In this document: positions 42,029 to 50,614 of the stretch, one piece after another
Layout: each line of letters opens with the position of its first letter
How positions within the stretch are numbered: position 1 is the stretch's first letter
DNA from: Catenaria anguillulae PL171
Lineage: Eukaryota; Blastocladiomycota; Blastocladiomycetes; Blastocladiales; Catenariaceae
Direction: 5' to 3'
Assembly (NCBI GenBank): GCA_002102555.1
Contig: MCFL01000168.1
Coordinates: forward strand, 1-53,697
DNA: 53,697 bases
Notes under the pieces: generated by a model
The model's input: only the letters and a program-made list of their open reading frames with translations
What the model was told of the DNA's origin: nothing
The model's database searches: none
Program-made: the position numbers and the translations under genes

Positions 42029-44101
42029 TCACATCTTCCAAATCGACCCAGGAACTCCTTGCCCCTGCAACTGTGGTGGCTGCTGCGGCTGCTGCTGTGC
42101 TGGCGGCGGCGGGGGCAGTGCTTGAACCCCTTGCTGCTGCGGCTGCTGCTGTTGACCAACCAGCGATCCAAACGCACCCGCACCGCCCGCAACACTCGCA
42201 AGCAACGCAGACATATCAGGCACTCCAGCCGCGCCAGCTGCGTTCGCCACATTGGGCGTGGATCCGAGCCCGACAAGTTGTGCCACGAGTTGCGATTGCA
42301 CGGCTTGCATGGCTTGCATGGTTTGCAGCAGTTGGACGAGGTTTGGGTCTGTTGCGCCTGATGCCGCGGCGACGGCCGGCGCGGGCACGGGCGCAGCTTG
42401 CTGGATCGCCGCTGGCACTGCAGGTGGTGTTGGCGAGGCAACGGTCGGGGGTGCGGGTGCGCTGACCGATGACCAAATCGACGGTGCGGGTCGCTGCGGC
42501 TGCGGCTGCTGGGGAGGCGGCTGGGGCATCTCACGCGGCCGAGGCGGAAGCCCGGCGATTGCACGCGCAGGAGCGCCGCCCGTAAATGATGCGAGCTGAG
42601 CGAATCCTGCAGCTGGCGGCGCGGGCCCGCCCACGGGTGGAGGCACACGGCCCAGGTGAGACACGGGCGCCGTGTTGGTGAAGAGCGATTGCGCGTTGAC
42701 GGGTGGGCCAACAAGTTTGGGTGGCGGACGCTCCTGTTTGATGACGGGTGCGGGTGGCGATCGCGGCGCCATCGAAAAAGTGGAAGGGGAGGGGTTTGGA
42801 TGGTGTTGTTGGCGGTTGTGCTGTTGGTGATGGGATTGCGGGTGACGGGGTTGTTGATGGTGCGGCTGCTGAGGTTGCTGCTGATGACGTGGAGGTTGTG
42901 ATTGGATCTCATGCTTGACGGCAGGTGCAGGAGCAGTTGGTGCTGCACTTGACGAGGGCATGGACGACGTGTAGCGCGAAAACAAGTCATCAATCGACGG
43001 TCCCGCTTGCTGAGGCGGCGGCGGTGCCGTGGCCGGCACATGGACATGCTGACGCATAATCGGCGGATGCCTCCCACCGCGACCACGGCCCACACCCGAC
43101 ACGTCGTAACCGTAATCAAACGTCTCGCCGTCATCGTTGTTGTACGCGGGCTGGTGTTGGCCGCGAGCGCGTTTCCTGGGCGATGCCATGTCATTGTTTT
43201 CGTACTGGGCAACGTTGCGACCCGACTTGGCCGCCTTGACCTGCTTTTTCCACCTGGCTTCCTCCTCGTCATCCGAAAACTCCATCTCCTTATCGCCCAC
43301 CTCCTCGTCAAACGCATTACTGGCGTCACACCCACGCATCTGGCGCAGCTGGTCCGTCAATGCCCACACGGACAAATCAGGCACATAGTACACCGTCTTG
43401 CCCTTGACAACCCTCTCCTTGTCAATCTGCGCAGGCGACGCAAAGCGCACGCTGAACATGGGTTTCGCAACGGGGCCAAACGTCTCGAAAAGCCTTCCAA
43501 GTACAGTCCGGTCGTCAAACACGAGCACGGTGCCGTCATCGAGGACGCGCTGGTCGCCCGGCTGCGACGACAAGATGATGACTTGGTCTTGAACAATCAT
43601 GTGGACATGGCCCGCAACCTCGAGCGGCATGTCGGGTGTGATGACCACATTATCCACGGGGGCAATCTCAGGGGTTGCGATCTCGTTGGCGGTGCGGAGC
43701 ACTTCTCCGGGTTTGCTTGAAGGGTCGGCTTCGTCATCATCCGCGTCTGGGTCCATGCCGGAAATGGCGCGGAGAAAGTCGTCGTCGTCTTCGTCGTCGT
43801 TGCCATCGTCTTCATCGCTATCGTCTTCCGAAGATGTGCCATCGTCAGAATCCGAGTTGTCGACGTCGTCGCTTGAGGAGGCGTCCGAGGCAGAAGACGA
43901 CGGGGAAGATATCGCGGCAGATACAGGAGCAGGTTCCGGGGAACTTGCGCCCGGGCTCGATGCTTGTGCGGGAGGTGCAGCATCGTCGAGGTCCATTTCG
44001 ATGTCCAGGTCGATTTGGATTTCGCCCTCTTGGATGGCTGGCGCGGCGGCGGGCGCGGCGGCGAGTGGTTGGGGCAGTTGATGATGGGAATCAGTGTCCA
44101 T
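42029..44101 (-). CDS. naf1: H/ACA snoRNP assembly factor NAF1
   Basis: Nuclear chaperone that holds the place of Gar1 on Cbf5/dyskerin during assembly of H/ACA RNPs (rRNA pseudouridylation, telomerase RNA). 690 residues, one exon. An acidic Asp/Glu/Ser N-terminal half precedes the Gar1/Naf1 RNA-binding beta-barrel, seen as VAGHVHMIVQDQVIILS, LDDGTVLVFDDRTVLGRLFE, TFGPVAKPMFSVRF and GKTVYYVPDLS. An acidic patch with GCDASNAFDEEV follows, then EMEFSDDEEE, a basic nuclear-signal-like PRKRARG, an RGRGG element and a long Pro/Gln-rich disordered tail ending SIWKM. The Pro/Gln tail is typical of NAF1 and absent from Gar1, which supports this call. Start is the ATG at 44101; the frame is open upstream but without conserved sequence. 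Confidence 0.92.
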   Translation of the reverse strand: MDTDSHHQLPQPLAAAPAAAPAIQEGEIQIDLDIEMDLDDAAPPAQASSPGASSPEPAPVSAAISSPSSSASDASSSDDVDNSDSDDGTSSEDDSDEDDGNDDEDDDDFLRAISGMDPDADDDEADPSSKPGEVLRTANEIATPEIAPVDNVVITPDMPLEVAGHVHMIVQDQVIILSSQPGDQRVLDDGTVLVFDDRTVLGRLFETFGPVAKPMFSVRFASPAQIDKERVVKGKTVYYVPDLSVWALTDQLRQMRGCDASNAFDEEVGDKEMEFSDDEEEARWKKQVKAAKSGRNVAQYENNDMASPRKRARGQHQPAYNNDDGETFDYGYDVSGVGRGRGGRHPPIMRQHVHVPATAPPPPQQAGPSIDDLFSRYTSSMPSSSAAPTAPAPAVKHEIQSQPPRHQQQPQQPHHQQPRHPQSHHQQHNRQQHHPNPSPSTFSMAPRSPPAPVIKQERPPPKLVGPPVNAQSLFTNTAPVSHLGRVPPPVGGPAPPAAGFAQLASFTGGAPARAIAGLPPRPREMPQPPPQQPQPQRPAPSIWSSVSAPAPPTVASPTPPAVPAAIQQAAPVPAPAVAAASGATDPNLVQLLQTMQAMQAVQSQLVAQLVGLGSTPNVANAAGAAGVPDMSALLASVAGGAGAFGSLVGQQQQPQQQGVQALPPPPPAQQQPQQPPQLQGQGVPGSIWKM

Positions 44102-44466
44102 GGTTGCGGAATACAATGTTGCGTGTTTGTATGAGCGCAAGGAACAGCTGGTCGTCCAGCGCAGCGACATGACTCCAACTTGGCTCAAAGTGAAGACGCG
44201 TCAAGACCAGCCCCAGTGTATTGCCAAGTAAGGTGAGAGCACGTGACCGCATGCCATGGACAGATCCCGTCTCGCGCCCTTCAAGTTCGGCCTCGCTCTC
44301 GCACCCTTGCACCCAATTAATTGCAACCTATGCAAACAGATACCAATTAAGGCAGACTAGTCGCACTCTTTCCCCGCGCTTGCCCCGTGTTGCCTTTATC
44401 TGTCCTTCGGGCTTGCGTCCATAGACCCACTCAACCCACGCCGGCCACACGACTCTTTCCCACAGG
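44102..44466. promoter_or_regulatory. Divergent promoter, NAF1 / acid phosphatase
   Basis: About 365 bases between NAF1 and the first ATG (44467) of the phosphatase locus; inferred shared promoter. Confidence 0.45.
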
Positions 44467-46310
44467 ATGGATCGCTGCCCTCTCTTACCCGTGTCAGCGG
44501 CCGCCACCGCAAAAAACGCCGCCTGGCGGTCCTGTATCGATTCCGGCAGAGAAGGCTCACTGCCGCCGTTCCCGTTCCCGCCCATCCTGGGCTATCACAC
44601 TCGGGCTTTCGGCGGCTGCCATGTTCCTGCTCTACTTGTCTCGGTCGCCGACTGGTTCACCACCCATGGATTTGCAGACAGCTCAGTATACCAACAACAC
44701 GGACCATGACCGCCTTTTCCAATCCATCATGGCTCGCATGCGCCACGCAACTCATCTCTCCGCCAGCTACTGCAAATCCTCTATTCCCTCTCGCTCAACT
44801 TACTCGCCGCCGAGTTCACTTCTCAAGTCGACGCACCGTCTCAAGCTCAAGAAAGTCCTTGTCTTTGCTCGCCACGGCGACCGCTCCCCTCAAAATGTCC
44901 TGCGCGACGACATCCAGTCCAACGTTACTTGGACGTGCGACTCGGCAGAGTACACCTACATTCACGACTCGGCGGCGTCGTCATCACCATCATCAGCATC
45001 CTCCTTGTCCCATCGGCACTACAACCGCCCACTTGTTGCCAAGCGCGTCAACCACATCAACTCAAAAGCCGCCTGGCACCCGCGCATGTGGCAGGGCACG
45101 TGCGCACAGAGCGAGCTGACTGCCCGCGGTCGCCACATGCATATTGAGTTTGGTCGGGCATTGAGGGACGTGTACATTGACCGGCTCGGACTCAAGCACG
45201 AAAAGGCCTTCTTGGCTGGGGTCAGGGTGCGCGCGACAGATGTTGGCAGGACACTGAGGAGCGCACAGGCGGTTGTCGAGGGCATGTACCCTGGAGTCAC
45301 GGCCGAAAAGGATGCTTTGGCCGAGGGTGGCGAGCGAAAGGTGAATATCTACACATTGCCCACCGAGTGCGTTTCCCTCCTGTCTGCATGCTCAATAACA
45401 ATTGCGTCTGATTCTCTCCACGCACAACAGAATCGACCCTCTCCACTCCAACAAGCTCGACACCCAATGCCCACGCCTCGCCCGTATCGGCTCCACCATC
45501 AAATCCCACCCGCTCTGGAACACGTTCCTCCGCGAATCGCTTCACGTGCGCGCGCTCGTCACTGCCATCGCTCCGCTCAAGTCTCCCCCGAGCCTTCTCC
45601 TGGATGCCCAAGAGGACGCTGCAGGTAAAAAGGGAGTCCCAAGTGTCACGGAAAACCTCATGTGCCGCACATGCTGGTCCAAGCCCATGCCATGCATGTC
45701 CCATACGGAAGCGAAAGCACGTTTTGTGGCGCATGTGGTTGAGGAGCAACGGTACTCTGTCGCGCAAGCCAAGCAGGTTGCGGCGCGTGTGCTGGCGCCC
45801 ATGATGCTGTCGGCGGCAGCAGGCAAGGACGAGGACCAAATCTGCCTGGACGCGGCAACCATCGAGTCTCTCGCGCAATTCAAGGCGTTTGATTTCTACA
45901 TGCGCAACAATTGGTTCCCAAACCGGTTTGCCCGCGACCAAATCCGGCTCGAGCTCGGCCCGCTGCTGCGCGAAACGCTCAGCGTGTTGACGTCGCCCTC
46001 GTCGCCCAAACTCAGTCTGTTCCTCACTCATGACGGGACATTGTCTGGCTTGCTCGGTGCACTGCGTGTTGCTCCCGAGCATCATTCTTGGCCGGCGTAT
46101 CGGTCGAATGTGGTTGTTGAGGTGTGGGAATCCAAGGCTGGAAGTGAGGTGGTGCGAGTGTTGAGGGATGGGGAGCCCGTTCGGCTTGACGACGAGCTGA
46201 GTCCACCTTGTGCGTTGGGAGATGGGTCGTGCCCATTGCAGACGTTTATGCAGGATTTGAGGGACAGGTCAGTTGAGGATTGGGAAGGGGCATGTTTGGA
46301 GGAGGAGTAG
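44467..46310 (+). CDS. Membrane-anchored histidine acid phosphatase (N-terminus uncertain)
   Basis: Histidine acid phosphatase, probably Golgi or secretory-pathway; nearest named relatives are the PXYLP1/ACPL2 type. The securely framed part has exon 1 up to 45366, intron 45367-45430, and exon 2 45431-46310. Motifs: catalytic VFARHGDRSPQN, MWQGTCAQSELTARG (conserved Cys and Gly), VRVRATDVGRTLRSAQAV, NNWFPNRFARD and the proton-donor pair in LFLTHDGTLSGLL. Ahead of the catalytic domain, RRSRSRPSWAITLGLSAAAM plus FLLYLS is a type II signal-anchor with basic cytosolic side. The first ATG in that frame (44621) would cut the anchor in half, while the ATG at 44467 lies in another frame that would join it at an A6 run near 44510-44515. 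I therefore place the start at 44467 tentatively. Confidence 0.82.
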
Positions 46311-46802
46311 AGACATGATGGAGGGCCTGTTTCCCAACTTGACTTGTTGACCTCTTTGTACATTTTTTTTCTTCTTCTCCATGCGTGACTCTCTCAACTG
46401 CCACCTTCTCTGTTCATCTTTGTCCATTTTCCCGCTTCTTGCTCTCTTCTTGGCGGTTCACTTTCCCATTAACTTTCTGCCCACGAGCTCTTGCACATAT
46501 TCCCTTCTTGTCCATTGATCCGCCTGCCTTTTTTTCTCTTCCTGTCTTCCTTGCTCTGTACCGTCCTCGCTGTTTGCCCTCTGTACATGTTCATGCAAAT
46601 TTAGTTCTGAGGTTGAGGTTGTTGGATGGGTCGTTTCGAGTCGTCCAACATTTTGGATCGCCATTTGGTTCGTCGATCCTTGGCTCCACTCTACCTGATG
46701 GATCCTCCGGTCTACGACATGGCAAGCAAATTGCAATTGCAAGGGCCGACAGCACAATGAATACTCAGCCCAAGTTGGACATCGAGGGCAGGACAAAACG
46801 CA
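46311..46802. other. Intergenic, upstream of DPH1
   Basis: About 490 bases with a long pyrimidine-rich part (46360-46560), typical of a fungal promoter/leader. A plus-strand frame here has no convincing protein character. Confidence 0.45.
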
Positions 46803-48479
46803 ATGGACTCATCTACCTCATTAACGTCCGCTTCCAGCGTCTCGGCTGCGGCCCCCACAAAGCCCGCACCACCGGGACCCAAGAAGCGGTTCGTGGGCAG
46901 TTCCCGCAAGGTCGATGCTGTTGCCAAGAAGTCTGCGGCCGCCGCATCCAGCCTCGCAGAGCCGGCATCCATTGAAGAATCTGGCGCCAGCCTCGTCCAC
47001 CTCGGTCCGTCTCATCAACTGCCTTTCTCTCACAACACTTGGAGTCTCATCGCTGACATACGCTGTGACTCGTCCCTCCATCCAACAGGCGAATCCCAGT
47101 CTGCTGGTGCTGCAGCTAAAGTCAAACGCGGCGCCATCCCCGACTCGATTCTCAACGACCCCTTGCTCAACGCTGCCGTCTCGGCCTTGCCCGCAAACTA
47201 CAACTTTGAGATCCACAAGTCGATCCATCAAATCCGCGAGTTCAATGCCACTCGTGTTGCGCTGCAGCTTCCCGAGGGCTTGCAAATGTTTGCGTGCATC
47301 ATCTCGGATATTCTCGAGCAGTTTACGGGCGTTGATACTGTGATTATGGGCGATGTCACATACGGGGCGTGCTGCGTGGACGACTTTACGGCGCGGGCAC
47401 TTGGATGTGATTTCATGATTCATTATGGGCACTCATGCTTGAGTACGTGTACCTTTTTCTCTCTGTCGGGCCTGTTGCTGGATGCCGCTAAATACTCAAC
47501 TGCTGACGGACGGGGCTATTGTGTTGCAGTTCCCGTCGATGTGACCACCATCAAGACACTCTATGTGTTTGTCGACATTCAATTCGACATTGACCACTTC
47601 ACTTCGATCCTCCTGGCCAACCTGACGCCTGGCTCGCACCTGGCCCTCGTTGCCACAATCCAATTTGTTGGCAGTCTCCACGTGGCCCGCCAAGAACTAG
47701 CGCAGCACTTCACCATCACCGTCCCGCAATCCAAACCGCTGTCACCCGGCGAAATCCTCGGGTGCACGTCGCCCAAACTTGCCGCCGACATTGACGCCAT
47801 TGTGTATTTGGGCGACGGCAAGTTCCACCTGGAATCCATCCTCATCCACAACCCGGGCGTGCCCGCCTACCGGTACGACCCGTACTCGTCGATTCTCACG
47901 TCCGAACGGTACGACCACGCCGACATGCGCTCGGCACGGGCCGACGCCATGCAACTTGCGCGCCGCGCAACCAAGTGGGGTCTGATTCTCGGCACATTGG
48001 GCCGCCAAGGGTCGCCCGACATTCTCAACTGGATTCGGACCATTCTCAGTCAGCGCGGCACGCCATTCATCACCGTATGCATGTCCGAGATCTTTCCCGC
48101 GCGCCTTGCCGAGTTTGCCGATGTCGAGTGCTGGGTCCAGGTGGCGTGCCCGCGCTTGTCGATCGATTGGGGACGCTTCTTTAAGCAGCCCTTGTTGAGT
48201 CCGTATGAGGCGGCCGTGGTGTTGGGCGAGGCAGCGTGGGGGGACGTGTATCCCATGGATTATTACGCGAGGGAGGACGCCGGGGGACCTTGGGGAGTCA
48301 ACTGGCATCGCAAGCGGCCGGCCAGGGCGGGTGCGAGCAAGGGCAGGGTTGGGGCCGCAGCAAGGGCAAGAAAAGTGGAAGAGGGAGGGTGTTGCGGGGC
48401 GAGCACAGTGGCAGACACGGTCGCTGCAAGTGCGGGTGGGTGCTGTCGGACTGGAGGAGAGGCGGGCAAGTGTGGATAG
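46803..48479 (+). CDS. dph1: Diphthamide biosynthesis protein 1 (3-amino-3-carboxypropyl transferase subunit)
   Basis: Catalytic Fe-S subunit that, with DPH2, moves the 3-amino-3-carboxypropyl group of S-adenosylmethionine to a histidine of elongation factor 2, the first step of diphthamide. The frame is open throughout, yet comparison with the family shows two introns: 47005-47088 (84 bases) and 47444-47530 (87 bases), both multiples of three. Splicing restores [19 protein letters not shown] and leaves 501 residues. Family blocks: [72 protein letters not shown]. The three radical-SAM-like cluster cysteines are in GACC, LGCTSPK and [11 protein letters not shown]. After the conserved end ([20 protein letters not shown]) comes an unusual 50-residue tail, basic and then Cys/Gly-rich (GGCCG, GGCCR, GKCG). 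Confidence 0.94.
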   Translation: MDSSTSLTSASSVSAAAPTKPAPPGPKKRFVGSSRKVDAVAKKSAAAASSLAEPASIEESGASLVHLGPSHQLPFSHNTWSLIADIRCDSSLHPTGESQSAGAAAKVKRGAIPDSILNDPLLNAAVSALPANYNFEIHKSIHQIREFNATRVALQLPEGLQMFACIISDILEQFTGVDTVIMGDVTYGACCVDDFTARALGCDFMIHYGHSCLSTCTFFSLSGLLLDAAKYSTADGRGYCVAVPVDVTTIKTLYVFVDIQFDIDHFTSILLANLTPGSHLALVATIQFVGSLHVARQELAQHFTITVPQSKPLSPGEILGCTSPKLAADIDAIVYLGDGKFHLESILIHNPGVPAYRYDPYSSILTSERYDHADMRSARADAMQLARRATKWGLILGTLGRQGSPDILNWIRTILSQRGTPFITVCMSEIFPARLAEFADVECWVQVACPRLSIDWGRFFKQPLLSPYEAAVVLGEAAWGDVYPMDYYAREDAGGPWGVNWHRKRPARAGASKGRVGAAARARKVEEGGCCGASTVADTVAASAGGCCRTGGEAGKCG

Positions 48480-48601
48480 TGTTTTCGATGGTTTGTGGCA
48501 CTGTTAGATTCCAACATGTATTTGTATTTTGGTATTGCACTTGGTTTCACACCCACACCAGAACTCAGCTCTTTTCTTTTGGAATAGTCAAAGCAGACCG
48601 T

Positions 48602-49664
48602 TCACGCAGCCAACTCACAGGCAACCTTCCTGTTTCCTTGTTCATCCACAGTTGTAACCCACACCCCTCTCTTCGCATCCCAAACCTTGACAAGCACATC
48701 GCTGGTCGAGGCAATTTGACCCCTCGACATGTCAAAGACCCCCTGCAAGTCGCGATCCACCTGCTCGGCACTGACATCCGACTCTGGAATGGCCGCCTCA
48801 ATCGGCTGCGTCGTGCCTGTAAATTGGGCCTTTTCCACGCGCCATTTCCGTCCCGATGTCGGATCCCACGTGTACTTTGCCCCGCGGCGCAACGTGCCCG
48901 AAAACCCAGCCAGCAATGGTTCCAAGGTGAGCGCGACCTTGTATGCATTGACCGCCCCCTCACCCTCGAGCGGCGCGTAATACGCAGCGGTCGCCGTCAC
49001 GTTGTGGGCAGGTGCAAATGCCGCACGAACTTGCTTGGGTACGCGCACAAGGTCGGTCACCTTGACCACTTTGCCGTCACCTGCACGCGCACCCACCACG
49101 TCAAATGCCCGCACGCACTTGTTGACGACCCACTTGCGGTCCTTGCCGTTGGCATTGGTGGCGCGGTTCACGTCCTCCATCAGGCACGTGCGCACCGTGA
49201 CGAGTGCGCCGCGCGCATTGGGTAGCCTGGACAGGCCCGTGAGCGCAGGCTCGATCTTGTAGAATTCCGGGACGCGGTCGGCTTGGCCGAAATCCAGCAG
49301 CTCGTAGTAGGCGTCGGTTGGCGGAGGGTGGATCGAGTATGGGCCGAGGACTTGGTGGGAAAATGTGCCAAAGTCGGAGCAGCACGAGGCCGTGGCGGTG
49401 CAGTTGGACAGGCAGGTACAGGGCGTGTCGGGGAAGGTGAGCGTTGCGGCGCAGGTTGCGGGAGGGGGTGGATCGGCGGTGGCACCTGTGGATTGTTAGT
49501 CAAGATCGCTCGGTCAGAAGATGGATGGGAAAGCTATTGGCTTCACGTGCAATCGTACTGTGAGCGCCGCGCAGAGCCGGTTGGGCTGCCAATGGCAGTG
49601 CCATGGCGTGGGAGATTGAGATTGCAATGAGTGCAATCAGAAGCTGAGAGACAGTGTTCCTCAT
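48602..49664 (-). CDS. Secreted protein with somatomedin-B-like cysteine cluster
   Basis: Exon 1 49664-49559, intron 49558-49486, exon 2 49485-48602; 329 residues. The first about 21 residues (MRNTVSQLLIALIAISISHA) form a clear signal peptide. The mature N-terminus has TPCTCLSNCTATASCCSDFG, whose Cys order (C-x-C-x3-C...CC-x-DF) resembles a somatomedin-B domain, though I do not see the full eight-cysteine set. The rest is a mixed alpha/beta region without a family I recognise (DAYYELLDFGQADRVPEFYK, then CLMEDVNRATNANGKDRKWV and a Thr/Val-rich C-terminus), with N-glycosylation sequons. No membrane helix or GPI signal is seen, so it is probably extracellular. Tail-to-tail with DPH1, about 120 bases apart. 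Confidence 0.72.
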
Positions 49665-50614
49665 GGTGGCGGTTGATTGATTGATGATTGAAGTTTCTGT
49701 GTCGCTTTAGCAGACAGCCTCGACCTCGCCGGGTCTCGCGACCTCCTTATATACACGGTACTGTGAACCTGCTCCCATGCACTTCCACGGGCGCATGGGT
49801 GAGCGTACCTTCACCACGGCCCCATCCGTTGGAAATGTCCATGCATGCCTACTGTGCTGTGCTCGCCATCACAAAAGGTTGGGCGACAGATGCATGCGAT
49901 CGCCACGGTTGCATACCTACATACCTAGGCCACCCAATGGGATGCAGCGAATGAAGACGAATTCAAATGTATGACCCGACATGACTCAAGCTATTAATAC
50001 TGGAGGGGGGAGGGGCATGCATTTTCGTCGTGGGCCCGTTGCATGGCCTTCACCGCCGCTGACCGCTGCTGGCCGAGGTCGAGACGTGTCCAACCTTGTT
50101 ACAACTGCGCACGTGCGGGCAAGTACTCAGAAGTTGGTTAGGCAAATATTGGTAAAGCTCGAAAATACAGCCCAAGATTGGGAGGGCGAACGAACAAATT
50201 GAACATGTATTACATTTCTGGTATTGGGTTTGTGTCACTTCATGTCACGTATTTACATCTTTATCCAAACTCCTGCTTCCCTCCTTGCAGGCCAGGCTCA
50301 TGAAGCACATCCATCAGCCAGCAACACTGGCATTCCAAGTGCTTGAAACAGGAGATTGACGGAATCTTCGAAGTCGTCTATGTATTAGTCTTGGCCGAGC
50401 ACGAATGGACAGAGTGACAATCAGAGAAGAAGATCAATGATCCATCCCGAGAAGAAGCAGAAAAACAAAACAAGGGGACAAGTGAGAGTGAGAGGAGAGA
50501 GGGAATCAATGATTGCAAAGGTGAGGATCAAGACCCTTGAAGGCAAGGAAGAAATGTACAATGGAGCGGCAAGCACGCTTGCCTCCGGCTCCCGGCCGAC
50601 CGAAATGAGAAGGA
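49665..50614. other. Intergenic region
   Basis: About 950 bases with no supported gene: promoter of the secreted protein at the left and 3' flank of the receptor gene at the right. Confidence 0.5.

Noticed and set aside
42004-43335. 443-codon minus-strand frame
   Set aside because: Alternative frame of NAF1; Arg/Pro/Ser-rich translation of GC-rich codons, no domain.
48236-49225. 329-codon plus-strand frame after DPH1
   Set aside because: Runs antisense through the spliced secreted-protein gene and starts inside DPH1 in another frame.
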